A stretch of DNA of 64,000 bases from Haberlea rhodopensis (lineage: Eukaryota; Streptophyta; Magnoliopsida; Lamiales; Gesneriaceae): positions 496,001-560,000 of the forward strand of contig CAJQUN010000173.1 of the NCBI GenBank assembly GCA_907163345.1, in the 5' to 3' direction. The translations under genes were made by a program, and so were the position numbers. This document shows positions 34,589 to 46,439 of the stretch, in pieces. The notes beneath the pieces were generated by a model. That model was not told where the DNA came from. It ran no database searches and saw only the letters and a program-made list of their open reading frames with translations. Positions within the stretch are counted from its first letter, which is position 1, and the number at the start of each line of letters is the position of its first letter.

Positions 34589-35706
34589 TTAGTCATCAAG
34601 ATAAACTATAGAGGTAACCGTTTGGACTTCATTGCTCATGTGGTAATGCTTTAAGCGCTGCCCATTCACTGTAAATGTTCCCCTGCTAGGATCAGTAACT
34701 TCAATTGCACCAGAGGGATAGATCTTTGCAATGGTGAATGGCCCGGACCAACGAGAGCGTAGTTTGCCTGGGAAGAGTCGCAATCTGGAGTTGAACAAGA
34801 GTACAACATCTCCTACCTTGAATTCCCTTTTTGTATACGCGAATCATGCCACTTTTTAGTTTTCTCTTTGTAAATATTGGCATTCTCATATGCTTGATTC
34901 CTGAATTCTTCCATCTCATTCAATTGTAGAAGCCGCTTCTCACCTACAGCCTGCCAGTCAAAGTTCAACCATTTAATAGCCCAATATGCTTTATGTTCAA
35001 GCTCAACAGGGAGGTGACATGCCTTACCAAATACCAACTTATAAGGTGATGTTCCAATGTGTGTCTTAAAAGCAGTTCTATAAGCCCATAGTGCATCATT
35101 TAAGCGTAAGGACCAATCCTTTCGGCTTAGAGTCACTGTCTTTTCTAAGATCCTCTTCAACTCTCGATTTGAAACCTCTACTTGCCCACTGGTTTGTGGA
35201 TGATAAGGCGAAGACACTTTGTGGGTGACACCATATTTACTCAAAAGTTTTTCAAATTGTTTGTTACGAAAATGGGTGCCACCATCACTAATAATTGCTC
35301 GAGGGGTGCCAAAACGAGTAAAAATTTTTCTTTTCAAAAATTGTACAACCACTCGAGCATCATTAGTGCGCAAAGCTTCCGCCTCTACCCACTTTGACAC
35401 ATAATCTACTGCGACAAGTATGTATTTATTTAAACAAGAGCTTGGGAAAGGTCCCATGAAATCTATTCCCCACACATCAAAAATTTCACATTCAAGCATA
35501 TTGATCAATGGTAATTCATTCCGCCTAGAAATATTACCGACCCTCTGACATCTATCACATGAAGAGACATACCTGAATGTATCCTTATACAGCGTTGGCC
35601 AATAAAACCCAGAAGCAAGTACCTTAGCAGCTGTTTTGGTAGCTCCAAAATGCCCACCTGCATCTCCATCATGACATTTCTGCAAGATATCTCCTCCTTG
35701 GGACAC
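34589..35706 (-). pseudogene. Athila integrase, frameshifted
   Basis: Minus-strand integrase. It has the HHCC finger (CHDGDAGGHFGATKT...CDRCQRVG), the core WGIDFMGPFPSS, ISDGGTHF and the E in SGQVEVSNRE, then a C-terminal domain. The reading frame changes near 35690 (after RCVPR of the RNase H frame) and again near 34810, where the tail SRLRLFPGKLRSRWSGPF continues in another frame. Catalytic residues are present but the protein would be in pieces. Confidence 0.93.
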
Positions 35707-37042
35707 ATCGCTTTATTATGTTGTCTGCACAGACTTTAAACAAGTATGGCTCCTCCCACAAAAGATGTTTAACCTCAGAAAAGAATTTTTTCTTTTGATA
35801 AAAAGTCAGATTTTGTGGGAGGATACCACTAACAATATAGTTTACATACTGTGCATACCAAGGTAACAATTCAGCACTAAACAATTGCTCATCAGGGAAA
35901 TTCTCTTTAATCTCAACTACCTCATTTTCACTTGTATCATTCATGTTCTCAATTCGCGATAAATGATCTGCAACCACATTTTCAACACCTTTCTTATCTC
36001 TTATCTCCAAGTCAAATTCTTGCAATAATAAAATCCACCTAATCAAGCGTGGTTGGGCATCTTTCTTTGCAAGTAAGTATTTAAGTGCAGCGTGGTCAGT
36101 GTACACAATAACTTTAGCAAGACATAGGTAGGAGTGAAACTTATGAAAAGCAAAAACTATGGATAGAAGCTCTTTTTCAGTGGTGGCATAGTTAAGTTGT
36201 GCTTTATTCAAAGTGCGACTAGGATAGTAAATTGTATGAAATACCTTGTTCCTCCTTTGACCTAAGACTGCTCCTACCGCTGTGTCACTGGCGTCACACA
36301 TTAGTTCAAAAGGTAACTCCCAATCAGGTGCGACCAATACCGGTGCAGTTACAAATTTCTCCTTGAGTGTCTCGAACGCCTGCATACAATCAGAATCAAA
36401 TTCATAAGATGCATCTTTAGTTAACAAATGAGATAAAGGTTTAGAAATTTTTGAAAAGTCCTTAATGAAACGTCGATAAAATCCTGCATGTCCTAAGAAA
36501 CTTCGGATTCCTTTCACTGTTGTCGGTGGTGGTAATTGTTGTATCACTTGAATTTTTGCCCGATCCACTTCAATACCCTTTTCAGATATCTTGTGTCCCA
36601 AAACTATTCCTTCTTGGACCATAAAGTGACACTTCTCCCAATTCAGTACAAGATTTGTCTCTTCACACCTTGCCAACACCAAAGTCAAGTTAGCTAAACA
36701 TATATCAAAAGAAGAACCAAACACAGAAAAATCATCCATGAATACTTCTAGGAACTTCTCTATCATGTCATGAAATATGGCCACCATACATCTTTGAAAG
36801 GTAGCAGGTGCATTACATAATCCAAATGGCATTCGTCGGAATGCAAATGTGCCATAAGGACAAGTGAAGGTGGTCTTCTCTTGATCCTCAGGTGTAATAG
36901 CAATTTGGTTATATCCCGAATATCCATCTAGAAAACAATAAAAATCATACCCTGCTAACCTTTCTACCATCTGATCAATGAAGGGAAGGGGGAAATGGTC
37001 TTTACGAGTGGAATCATTTAACCTCCTATAATCAATACATAC
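35669..37042 (-). pseudogene. Athila reverse transcriptase and RNase H, interrupted
   Basis: Continues the pol frame broken by the insertion at 37043. Joining host codons across the insertion with one copy of the 5-bp duplication restores the local motif GWRVCIDYRRLN. RT motifs include FPLPFIDQM, FAFRRMPFGLCNAPATFQ and the catalytic FMDD. RNase H shows CDASD, TTEKELL and YTDHAAL, and a connection segment follows (ADHLSRIENM). The frame is open from the insertion to 35669 and then shifts. Confidence 0.94.
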
Positions 37043-37205
37043 TGTGAGACCCCGATATCTCAAGATACTAATAGGTGCGATTAAGAGAACTAAGCATTTC
37101 AATATCAGAGTATTTAATCGTGTTGACATTTTGAGCTTACAGTTCAAATGTACCCATAAAATTTGAAACGGATAATAGTTACATTTCTCAAAACAATAGG
37201 AGTGA
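37043..37205. repeat. Terminal inverted repeat, left arm
   Basis: 163 bp equal to the last part of the minus-strand LTR. It pairs with 41761-41923 with three mismatches by eye (TGTGAG/TGTGCG at the tip, ACTAATAGG/ACTATTAGG, CCCATAAA/CCCTTAAA). Confidence 0.95.
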
Positions 37206-37919
37206 CACTATAGTTCTACTCTACTACTTGTAGAGACTACGCATAAGAACTCTGTCCTGCTATTGTAGTAGCACTCCTTACAGCTCAAAGTATCAGCCCC
37301 GACCCTAGTTCTCCTTAGCAAAAGCACCTACAAAGACAACCCCCAACACATGAGCACATAGCTATCCATATATAACACAATATGAATACGTAAGGCGTAA
37401 ATGGATAATCATAAATACAAAACACTTCCTGTATTTTCATCGCATTTACAATGCCCAGTGGTTGTCCCTGTACCACAATTCATAATCAAACACTATATGA
37501 ATGTATGGCTTCACTAATAAATGTCATGACATATCATCTCTTTTTCTTGAGTCAGTCATCATCAGTTATTTTAATGCTTCTTCGCTTTACAATCTCAAAA
37601 CAAGCGGTATCTCATCCTCGCTTCTTCATACTAGCGGTATCTCATCATCGCTTAATATGGTATACCCCGCCTCCATGTGCAAGCAAGCCTCCCCCCTCCC
37701 GCTCCACATTTTTAGCGGTCAAGCGTAAGCATTAAACCTTCACTGTGATCACCCCTGACTCGTGGAATACTCCTCTTTATTCCACATCACAATATGCAAC
37801 AACAATGCATAATATGCAACAACAATGCATAATAACATGTATCAACTCTTAATGTATTACATTGCATTCATCATATGTCAAACAGACAAACATAAGTACA
37901 TGTTACCGTTGGGATGCCC

Positions 37920-37936
37920 GTACGTCGCTTACGTAC
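37920..37936. promoter_or_regulatory. GTACGT-N5-ACGTAC palindrome
   Basis: Perfect inverted repeat in the LTR of the Tekay-like insertion. Confidence 0.7.
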
Positions 37937-38094
37937 CTCTCCAAAATGTAGTGTGTGGTGGGACTCTATCCCCTGCGTTGTGTAGCCGTCTGTGAAGGCT
38001 CTACACCAGTGTACAACACAATATTAGATGCCAATATATGATCCAAAATCAAAAATCCAACAAAATATCAATATTTCAAAATTTTGCTTCTGGC

Positions 38095-38239
38095 GATCGA
38101 TCGCTACCCCTTGGCGATCGATCGCCAAACTCCACTGTCCCCTGGCGATCGATCGCGCCATTCATGGCGATCGATCGCGTGACTTTGATTTTGGCTACTG
38201 GACCTCGGTGATCGATCGCGCCATTTGTGGCGATCGATC
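38095..38239. repeat. Phased CGATCGATCG array (G-type), six sites
   Basis: Cores start at 38095, 38116, 38147, 38169, 38210 and 38232. Spacings are 21, 31, 22, 41 and 22 bp. Flanks are G, with one altered site at 38210. Confidence 0.94.
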
Positions 38240-39383
38240 GCCACATGGTCTGTGCGCGACATTTTTCCAGAATGCTCAACACTGATTTTTACACCTTTCG
38301 TTCTAACATGTAAGACATACAACATGCCTAAACAAACATGCTAGTAGTTACAATACACTACCCTGAGTGTAATCATACAAGATATATATCCCAACCACAA
38401 ACCCACATGCATTAAAAGCACCCTTTTCGAAAAACAGAGCATTGTCTTCCTGCCCAGATTTTTGAGTACCCACTTTCAAGCAATGAAATCTACCACATAA
38501 GTCATGAATATTGCTCGAATAAAAATGCCAAAGGCTTCACAAAACTACCATGCATATTTTCACATCAAAGGTTTATCCTAAAACCCATCTAACATGCATA
38601 ATATCGCCTCTTCAAAATCACTCCCAGTCCACACTTTCCAGAAAACAGGGCATACTCTTACCCAGATTTCCGAACACCCTACTTTACATGCTTATTTCCT
38701 CAACATAAAACATGTAAAATATATAAGGAAAAATACTGAGAGTTACATAACAACACCATGTAAGCATTTAAATCGAAGGTTTTAAGAAACCTAAGCTAAC
38801 ATGCCATTTTTCACACTAACAAAAGTATGAACTCAACAGCTAAATTTCAAACCCAGAAATGGTTTCTCACCCCTTTTTGCTCCGATTTTTGGAAGCTTCC
38901 CAAGCAATAAAAATGGAAGGTCTCCTCTCTAACTCCCTTAGCAGCTGTTGGACGAATTGTGGGAGAGAATTGGAGTGATTTCAGACATGGGAGGGTTGGG
39001 TGAGAGATGGGACAAGAGGTATGGGCAAGCAGCTGCAGCTGCAGCTGGCAGTAGGGCATGGGTCAAGGGGGGTGGTTGGGTGGTGGGTTATGTGATGTGT
39101 TATGTTTTGGTCCCGGTATTTAGCACGATGTATTAATATCCTCACATGATATTTTATAGTATTTTCTCAATAAAATACTTCAATTCCCATTTAAATATGC
39201 TTTTACCAAAACAATAATACACACCCCAAAATAATTATGCCACAACCCCAACATCCCAACATATGTCGCATGCACCCCGAAATGTAACTCCTCAACCATA
39301 TTAATTCAACCTCATGAATTATCACTAAATCATCATAATATAAATAAATGATTAAATCACATAATCATTTCGGGAATATTACA

Positions 39384-39397
39384 ATACTCCCCTACTT
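39384..39397 (-). promoter_or_regulatory. Polypurine tract of the Tekay-like insertion
   Basis: Minus strand reads aagtaggggagtat before the LTR, preceded by TTCGAGGGCGAAAT. Confidence 0.8.
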
Positions 39398-39428
39398 ATA
39401 AGATTTCGCCCTCGAAATCAGCATGCAC

Positions 39429-40837
39429 TTACCCAATATAAAGTAAGACAAAACATAAATGCATACCAGAAAATAGCTCTGGATAGTGCTGCACCATGTG
39501 TCGCTCTGTCTCCCACGTGGCCTCCTCGACACCCCTACGATCCCACTGAACCTTGATCATAGGAATAACTTTGTTTCTCAGTCTGCGATCTGCCCTATCT
39601 AAAATCCTGATAGGCCGCTCAATATAGGAAACACCTGACTCAATCTGCACCTCTGAAGGCTGCAACACATGAGAAGGATCTGGCTCGTACTTCCGCAACA
39701 TAGACACATGGAATACATCGTGAATGCCAGACAGAGAGGGCGGTAAAGCCAAACGGTATGCTAGAGTACCCACACGCTGTAAGATCTCATACGGCCCCAC
39801 ATATCTCGGGGACAACTTCCCCCGCATACCAAACCGTACTACGCCTCTGAAAGGTGAGATCTTCAGAAGACTCTGTCGCCCAACTGAAACTCCAACGGCC
39901 TATGCCGCTGATTGGCATACGCTGCCTGTCTGTCCTGAGCTGCCTTCATCTTTTGCCTTATCACTTTTACCTTTTCTTCCATTTCCAGGATCAAATCTGG
40001 TCCTCCGACTGATTTGCGATCCCCGTCATCCCAACACAAGGGTGACCTACAACGCCTACCATAGAGGGCCTCGAAAGGAGCCATCTGTATGCTTGCCTGG
40101 TAGCTGTTGTTGTAAGAGAACTCCACCAAGGCTATCGAGTCCTGCCATGAAGTGTCGAACTCTAGCACACAAGCTCTCAACATATCTTCGAGCATCTGTA
40201 TTGTAAGCTCGGTCTGTCCGTCCGTCTGAGGGTGATAGGCTGTGCTCAGCCTCAACTCCGTACCTAGAGCTGTCTGCAGACCCTCCCAGAAGTGAGATGT
40301 GAACCGCGGATCTCGATCGGACACTATCGAAACAGGGATCCCGCGCAGTCTCACTACATCTCTGACATATAACTGTGCCATCCTCAAGTGCGTATATGTC
40401 ATACAGTAGGGAATGAAATGAGCACTCTTTGTCAATCTGTCGACGACTACCCATATAGCATCGAAACCTGAAACAGTCCTCGGTAAGTGGGTCACGAAGT
40501 CCATGCATATGTGCTCCCACTTCCACTGTGGTATCTCCAAGCTCCTTAGCTCACCTCCAGGCCTCTGTCTCTCAGCCTTCACCTGTTGACAGATCAAACA
40601 GCGCTTGAAAAAAGAGGTGACATCTTGTTTCATACGCCTCCACCAGAACTGGCTACGTAGATCCTTATACATCTTTTTCCCGCCCGGGTGGACACTCATC
40701 CTGCTGCAATGAGCTCGCTGTAATATACCCTGATGCAACTCGGGTGTATCTGGAACCACCCATCTGTCGCCAAGTCTCAGAGAACCGTCCTCAGCCACTC
40801 TGAATCTCGATGGCTGCTCTGAATGAACCACTGACAT
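39429..40837 (-). pseudogene. Tekay-like integrase with chromodomain, frameshifted
   Basis: Minus strand. Frame 40837-39863 covers the N-terminal finger (HCSRMSVHPGGKKMY...CLICQQ) and the core MDFVTHL, SDRDPRF and TDGQTE, with 35 residues between the last two acids. At about 39860 one T is missing after GDRVF, and the C-terminal part resumes in frame 39827-39429 with KLSPRYVGPYEI and the chromodomain-like VQWDRRGVEEATWE. It is close to the copy at 131-1459. Confidence 0.94.
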
Positions 40838-41760
40838 CCATCTCTGAACCTCTGTATCGGTCCCCTGAGCCTTTCTGATGTGATCATATAACAGGCTCGG
40901 CTAACAAGGTCAAAACCTGTACTGGTGAAGTAGACACATCATAATCAAATCCCAAATGGCAGTAGGAGCCCAACATAGCTGATAGACACATGGCATCCTC
41001 CGCTGTGCTCCTCACCTTCCGACTCAAAGCGTCGGCTGTCAAGTTTGCTTTCCCGGGATGGTATAGGATTTCACAATCATAATCCTTCAGTAGATCCATC
41101 CATCTCCTCTGCCTCATGTTCAGCTCAGCCTGTGTAAACAAGAACTTCAAGCTTTTGTGATCAGTGAAGATGGTGAATGAGGTACCGTATAAGTAGTGTC
41201 GCCATATCTTCAAGGCGAAAACTATAGCTGCTAGCTCCAGATCATGGACCGGATACCTCGTCTCATGTGGCTTCAATTGTCTCGAAGCGTAAGCCACAAC
41301 GTGCTTATCCTGCATCAGCACGCATCCTAAACCCTGAAGCGATGCGTCGGTATAGAGAACGAACCCTTTGTTCTCCTTGGGAATCACCAAAACTGGCGCT
41401 GAAGTCAATCTGTGCTTCAACTCCTGGAAACTCTGCTCACAAGTTTCCGACCAAAGGAATGGAACTCCCTTCTGAGTCAGCTGTGTAAGTGGCTTGGCGA
41501 TCTTTGAGAAACCCTAGACGAAACGTCGGTAATAGCCAGCCAACCCAAGAAAACTCCGGATCTCACTGACTGAAGTAGGGGTAGACCAATCCATAACTGC
41601 CTCTATCTTCCTCGGGTCTACTGATATCCCCTCTCGTGATATGATATGGCCCAAAAATGATACACTGCTCAGCCAAAACTCACACTTGCTGAGTTTGGCG
41701 TACAACTGATGATTTCTGAGAATCTGAAGTACTGTCCTCAAATGATCGGCATGTTCCTCC
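40838..41760 (-). pseudogene. Tekay-like RT end and RNase H, truncated
   Basis: Starts abruptly inside RT after the catalytic region (EEEHADHLRTVLQ...KLSKCEFWL...FLGHIISREGI), at the junction with the inverted LTR end. An in-frame stop at 41514 follows YYRRFV. RNase H continues in frame to 40884 (YTDASLQGLG, HDLELAAIVFALKIWRHYLYG, ADALSRKV), and a frameshift separates it from integrase. Gag, protease and the RT catalytic core are absent, so this copy could not move without help. Confidence 0.93.
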
Positions 41761-41923
41761 TCACTCCTATTGTTTTGAGAAATGTAACTATTATCCGTTT
41801 CAAATTTTAAGGGTACATTTGAACTGTAAGCTCAAAATGTCAACACGATTAAATACTCTGATATTGAAATGCTTAGTTCTCTTAATCGCACCTAATAGTA
41901 TCTTGAGATATCGGGGTCGCACA
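41761..41923. repeat. Terminal inverted repeat, right arm (inverted U5)
   Basis: Plus-strand copy of the LTR 3' end, finishing GATATCGGGGTCGCACA. Inner junction with RT shares about 5 bp (AGTGA) with the LTR. Confidence 0.95.
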
Positions 41924-42856
41924 CATACTCTCCACCCTGTGACTGTTCTTGTGGGTATTAACTCATTATTCTCATTAGGGACAACAGTAATACCTCCCTT
42001 CTTTGGTACACATTGAATCGGACTTACCCATGAGCTATCAGAAATAGGATAGATAATACCTGCGTCCAAAAGCTTAATCACCTCAGCTTTGACTACCTCT
42101 TGCATTTTTGGATTAAGACGACGTTGCGGTTGAACCACAGCCTTGAATGTGTCCTCCATAAGAATTTTATGCATGCAGACCGATGGGCTAATTCCTTTGA
42201 TATCTGATATCTTCCATCCAAATGCTTTCTTGTGCTCCTGAAGGACTTTCAGAAGCTTTTCCTCATTATCACCTGTCAAAGACGAAGAAATAATAATTGG
42301 TAAAGATTTTTCAGCATCTAAGAAAATATACTTGAGATGTGATGGAAGAGGTTTGAGCTCAAGATTAGGTGACTCTTCAATTGATGGCTTTTGAGGTTTA
42401 ATATCTCTTTTTCCCAACTCTCCAAGATTCTCAGTGGCTCGCTTCATGTATGGACTGGTTTTGTTCATAAAAGCTATACTCTCAATGTCTTCCTTGCAAT
42501 GTTGCTCATCAGCTTCCACTAGGCATGCTTCCATGTTATCCTTGAATGTATCTTGCAACAAATCATCTGTCAGAATATCAATAATATCTATACTGAAACA
42601 CATGTGTTCGTCGTGTGGATGTTTAAGTGCTTTGAAAACATTAAAAGTAACTTGATCCTCCCCTACTCGGAGGACCAACTTCCCTTGTTGCACATCAATT
42701 ATTGCTTTTCCCGTTGCTAAGAATGGTCGACCCAAAATCAGTGGTGTCTCTGAATCTGCTTCCATATCAAGTACCAGAAAATCAACGGGAAAGATGAATT
42801 TATCCACTTTGACTAAGACGTCTTCAATGATACCCCTGGGGTATGTGATGGAGCTA
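41924..42856 (-). pseudogene. Athila protease end and RT start
   Basis: Minus-strand pol up to the insertion. Reads ITYPRGIIEDVLVKVDKFIFPVDFLVLDMEAD and ILGRPFLATG (C-terminal protease region), then a linker and the RT start (LDAGIIYPISDSSWVSPIQCVPKKGG). It is separated from the protease N-terminus at 42856 by a frameshift: about 5 bp seem lost in the expected LADRSITYP region. Continues at 37042 after the nested insertion. Confidence 0.92.
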
Positions 42857-44697
42857 ATTGTAGTGAAACCTTAGTAGGTTTTGGCTCTCCTAGCCCTAAC
42901 TTCCTGAAAATAGAAAATGGCATTAAATTTATACTAGCACCCAAATCACATAATGACTTTTTAAAAGATACTGATCCTATGGTGCAAGGTATAGTAAAAC
43001 TCCTTGAGTCTTTTAACTTTGGAGGCATTTTGTTTTGCACAATTGCTGAGCACTCCTCCGTCAAACTTACCGTTTCATATTCGCCCAACTTTCGCTTATT
43101 CGACAAAATTTCCTTCAAAAACTTAGCATAACTAGGCATCTGAAGTAAAGCATCAACGAATGGAATATTAATATGTAGTTTCTTAAATACTTCAAGAAAC
43201 TTACCAAATTCTGCGTCCATCTTAGCCTTTTTCAATGCTGCGGGAAATGGGGGAGGAATTACTATCCTATCGATGTGTGTGATTGGTGTAGTGTTAGAAT
43301 TCTTACCTTTCTCCATCGCCTTTTTCTTAGTCATATCATTGCCTTCCGATGTCTCTCCATGACTCTCTTCTTCTTCAGCTTGCGGTCTTAGCTCTTTTCC
43401 ACTTCTTAACTCAATGGCCTTTGCTTGCTCGTTTTGATTCTTCGCTGTCCCAACTGATATCCTGCCCTGCGTTTGTCCTGAAATTACTGATGCGAGCTGA
43501 CCCACTTGCACTTCCAAGTTCTTTATTGATGCATCTTGAGTTTTCGTCCTGGTTTCGGTTGATGCTATGAACTTGGTTATTAACTCTTCCATACTCGGTT
43601 TATTCAATCTTCCCGGTTGTAGCTGTGGATTTAATACATTCTCTTTGTTGAACCACCTAAAATTGTTCTGATTCCGCCACCCCGGGTTGTATGAGTTCGA
43701 GTATGGATTGGTGGGTGGCCTGTTACCTACAAAATTCGCCACTTCATTAGTTTGCAAGAATGGGTTACCTGCCTGGCACTCGATGCTAGGATGACCGCCT
43801 CCACACAAATCACAGCAGAGAGCTTGAGCTTGCATTGCTGCTGCACCCATGCTATCTATCTTCCTGTTTATAGCCTCAAGCTGTGCCGACAGAGCAGTGA
43901 TCTCGTCCACTTGATGGACTCCTATTGGCTTCTGTGGCATGTTCCTCTCTGACTGCCACTGGTAGCTGTTACATGCCATTTCTTCCAATAAGCTATATGC
44001 CTCTTTCGGAGTCTTCCTCATTATTGATCCCCCAGATGCTGCATCAATCATTGAACGGTTAGAAGAAAATAAACCATTATAGAAAGTTTGTACCTGCAGC
44101 CATATGGGTAGACCATGGTGTGGGCATCTCCTCAAAAATTCCTTAAAACAATCCCACGCTTCATATAACGTCTCGGGGTCAAACTGCCCAAAAGTTGTGA
44201 TATCGTTCCGCATCTTCGCTGTCTTGGAAGGGGGAAAATACTTGGATAAAAACGCTTTCGTCATCCCCTCCCATGTTGTTATAGAACCTGCAGGTAGGGA
44301 ATTCAACCATGACTTAGCTTTGTCTCGTAATGAAAAGGGGAAAAGTCTTAACCTGATGGCGTCGTCGGAGACGCCATTATGTTTGAATGTGTCACAAATA
44401 TCCAAAAAGTGAGATGTGATTATTCGGGTCGTCCGTGGCCGCTCCCCCAAACATAACCGAGTGATGTATCATTTGTATGATCGCCGGCTTGATCTCAAAA
44501 TTGTTCGCTTGAATCGTCGGCCTCGTAATACTGGACAATGATCCATGAAATGCCGGTTGCGCAAAGTCCATCATTGACCTTGGGTTCTGTGCTTCATTAT
44601 TATCTGCCATCGCTCGAGCTTCTCGTAATCGCCTAAGTAAAGTTCTTTCTATTTCCGGATCGAAAGGCTCGAGAATGGGCTCCTCTCTTCTGAGCAT
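42813..44697 (-). pseudogene. Athila gag and protease N-terminus, frameshifted
   Basis: Minus strand. Frame 44697-44395 (MLRREEPILEPFDPEIERTL...) holds the N-terminus. A frameshift near 44410 leads into frame 44450-42813 with the capsid core (FPFSLRDKAKSWLNSLP, TWEGMTKAFLSKYFPPSK) and one zinc-knuckle-like CCDLCGGGHPSIEC. A KE-rich linker follows, then the protease motif CDLGASINLMP, in which DLG replaces the usual DT/SG as is typical of Athila. Gag forms the particle. An intact single frame is lost. Confidence 0.94.
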
Positions 44698-44862
44698 GCA
44701 CTAGAGAAACGATTCCTGTACAAAACAGACAAAAGGAGACAACAAAATACACAAATCAAAAATCAAAACAAATCAACTAACAAAAACAATGAAACAAATC
44801 GAAATAATAAAGAATTGGCTAAATTATAATTAACTAATCTCGTATGATATTATACAGATTAG

Positions 44863-44880
44863 TCCCCGGCAACGGCGCCA
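44863..44880 (-). promoter_or_regulatory. Primer binding site, tRNA-Asp
   Basis: Minus strand reads TGGCGCCGTTGCCGGGGA, the Athila/Tat-type primer site complementary to tRNA-Asp. Six bases separate it from the LTR. Confidence 0.95.
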
Positions 44881-44886
44881 AAAACT

Positions 44887-46439
44887 TGACCGCTTTTTTT
44901 TTAAACAAAAGATATTTCAAAGAATAGTGTGAAGCGATTCTACCGCAAGTGCACGGTTGTCAAGTTTTAGTATAGTGAAAATTAAGTACGGGTTGTCGAA
45001 TCCACAGGGACTAATGTATAAGTACCAAATAAGATTAGAGAAATTATATTTAGCCTACGATTTCAGAAGTTGATTAACTAAAGCCACATTAAACTAAGGA
45101 CCGAAAATTAAACAAGAAATAATAAAATGATTGGTTCCGGATATGCAAAGGTAAGTCACTTGAGAAATCTATCAAGCTCGTCGTTCAATTATGTTATCTT
45201 TAATGATTCAACTGAATTATCAAATTATCAACCAAATGATTCTAAAGGTGAAAGGTTTTCGCTATTATTCGATACACTCTCTCGAGCTGTAAAGAAACTA
45301 ACATTAAATTAGAATAAGTCACTCTCGTGCACCTATTTACTAATTCAATATTGCATAAATTATCAAAACCTTGTTACTCTAAATCTTTAAATTCAAAGTT
45401 CTCACGTATGCGATATCATCTCTCGATCTCAATCGTAACATACATCATAAATTAATAGAGCGTGTTACAACGTTATCTCTCTTTCTCGGTTATAACTCTC
45501 AGATTCAATCAAAGTTAGCTAGACTTTGATCTACACAAGCCATTAATTTATGAACAATAGCAATCAATGCGCTCAAACACAATTGAATCAATAATCAAAC
45601 ACAACGAAACTAAAACTCGATAGAATAAACTCAAAATATTTCAAATCAAATACAAAAGAGTTTAATCGTCTCTCGACCTCAAAAACATCAATTGAAAATC
45701 AAAATGAAATAGATTAGAGTCTAGAAATACGATAAACGGCGGAATAAATCCGTGCGTTGCACCGAAATCTCTTCTCTTGCTCCTTCCTTGCACTCCGGAA
45801 TGAATTGTCTCGACTTTGGACGAAGAACGGAGATTGGATCTCCTTCGGCGGCGCTAGGCGGCGGCTAGGGTTCCTTATTTTTCAGCTAATAGGCGTCTGG
45901 AATAATGTATATCTTGTATGGAAATGAAATTTTCTTTTATCCCCCGAAAATCCATTCAAAAATGGAAGATAAGATTTCCCGGATTTGCGTCTCGATCGAT
46001 CGAGAATTGCGTCCGATCGATCGGTGCACTGTTCATGTCAGCCTTTGAAACTCACTGCCTCGCTCGATCGATCGAGATTTCCTTCCGATCGATCGAGACT
46101 TTGATAAAATTTGCTCTGAAGTTACTGCCTCGCTCGATCGATCGAGAAATTGTTCCGATCGATCGAGACTTGAAATTCTTTTCTTCTCAGCACACTGTCT
46201 GGCTCGATCGATCGAGAAATATTCTCGATCGATCGAGATTCCTAAAATCTTATTTCCTCAATTTCAACTCTTTCTCGCCTCGATTCGCCATTTTTCTTCA
46301 GTTTAGCTCATTTCTTCCATTTCTAACCAATTTTCCTGAAATAGACAAATAAACACCAACAAGCATAGTATCATCCAGGAAAAAGTATGAAAAATGGGAC
46401 GAAATTACAGCTAAAAACACTTAAATTCTAAGCCTATCA
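44887..46439 (-). repeat. 5' LTR of Athila-like element
   Basis: 1553 bp; partner of 31472-33025. Its CGATCGATCG array spans 45994-46234 with eight sites. Confidence 0.95.
45994..46234. repeat. Phased CGATCGATCG array (T-type), Athila 5' LTR
   Basis: Copy of the array at 32580-32820. Here all eight cores are unbroken, including the one altered to GATCAAGA context in the other LTR. Confidence 0.96.

Larger units (their letters stand above)
37043..39383 (-). repeat. LTR of the Tekay-like insertion
   Basis: 2341 bp. On the minus strand it starts TGTAATATTCCCGAAAT and ends ATATCGGGGTCTCACA. It contains a CGATCGATCG array, a GTACGT palindrome at 37920 and an AGCGG/CATCGC block (37570-37730), like family A but with a different terminal U5. 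Confidence 0.9.
37043..41923 (-). mobile_element. Tekay-like insertion with two inverted U5 ends
   Basis: 4881 bp inside Athila pol, flanked by the perfect TSD CATAC (37038-37042, 41924-41928). On the minus strand it consists of a 163-bp inverted copy of the LTR's own 3' end, the last part of RT, RNase H, integrase with chromodomain, polypurine tract and a complete LTR. The 5' LTR, primer site, gag, protease and most of RT are missing. Both outer ends are therefore the U5 terminus, yet the TSD shows normal integration. See the matching finding. Confidence 0.92.
31472..46439 (-). mobile_element. Athila-like gypsy element (minus) carrying a nested Tekay-like insertion
   Basis: LTRs at 31472-33025 and 44887-46439, TSD CGATG (31467-31471, 46440-46444), tRNA-Asp primer site and polypurine tracts. 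Without the 4.9-kb nested insertion it is about 10.1 kb. Internal order on the minus strand is gag, protease, RT, RNase H, integrase, then 1.5 kb without a recognised env-like gene. I counted roughly a dozen LTR differences (about 1%), so it is older than the intact copia. Several frameshifts make it non-autonomous now. Confidence 0.95.
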
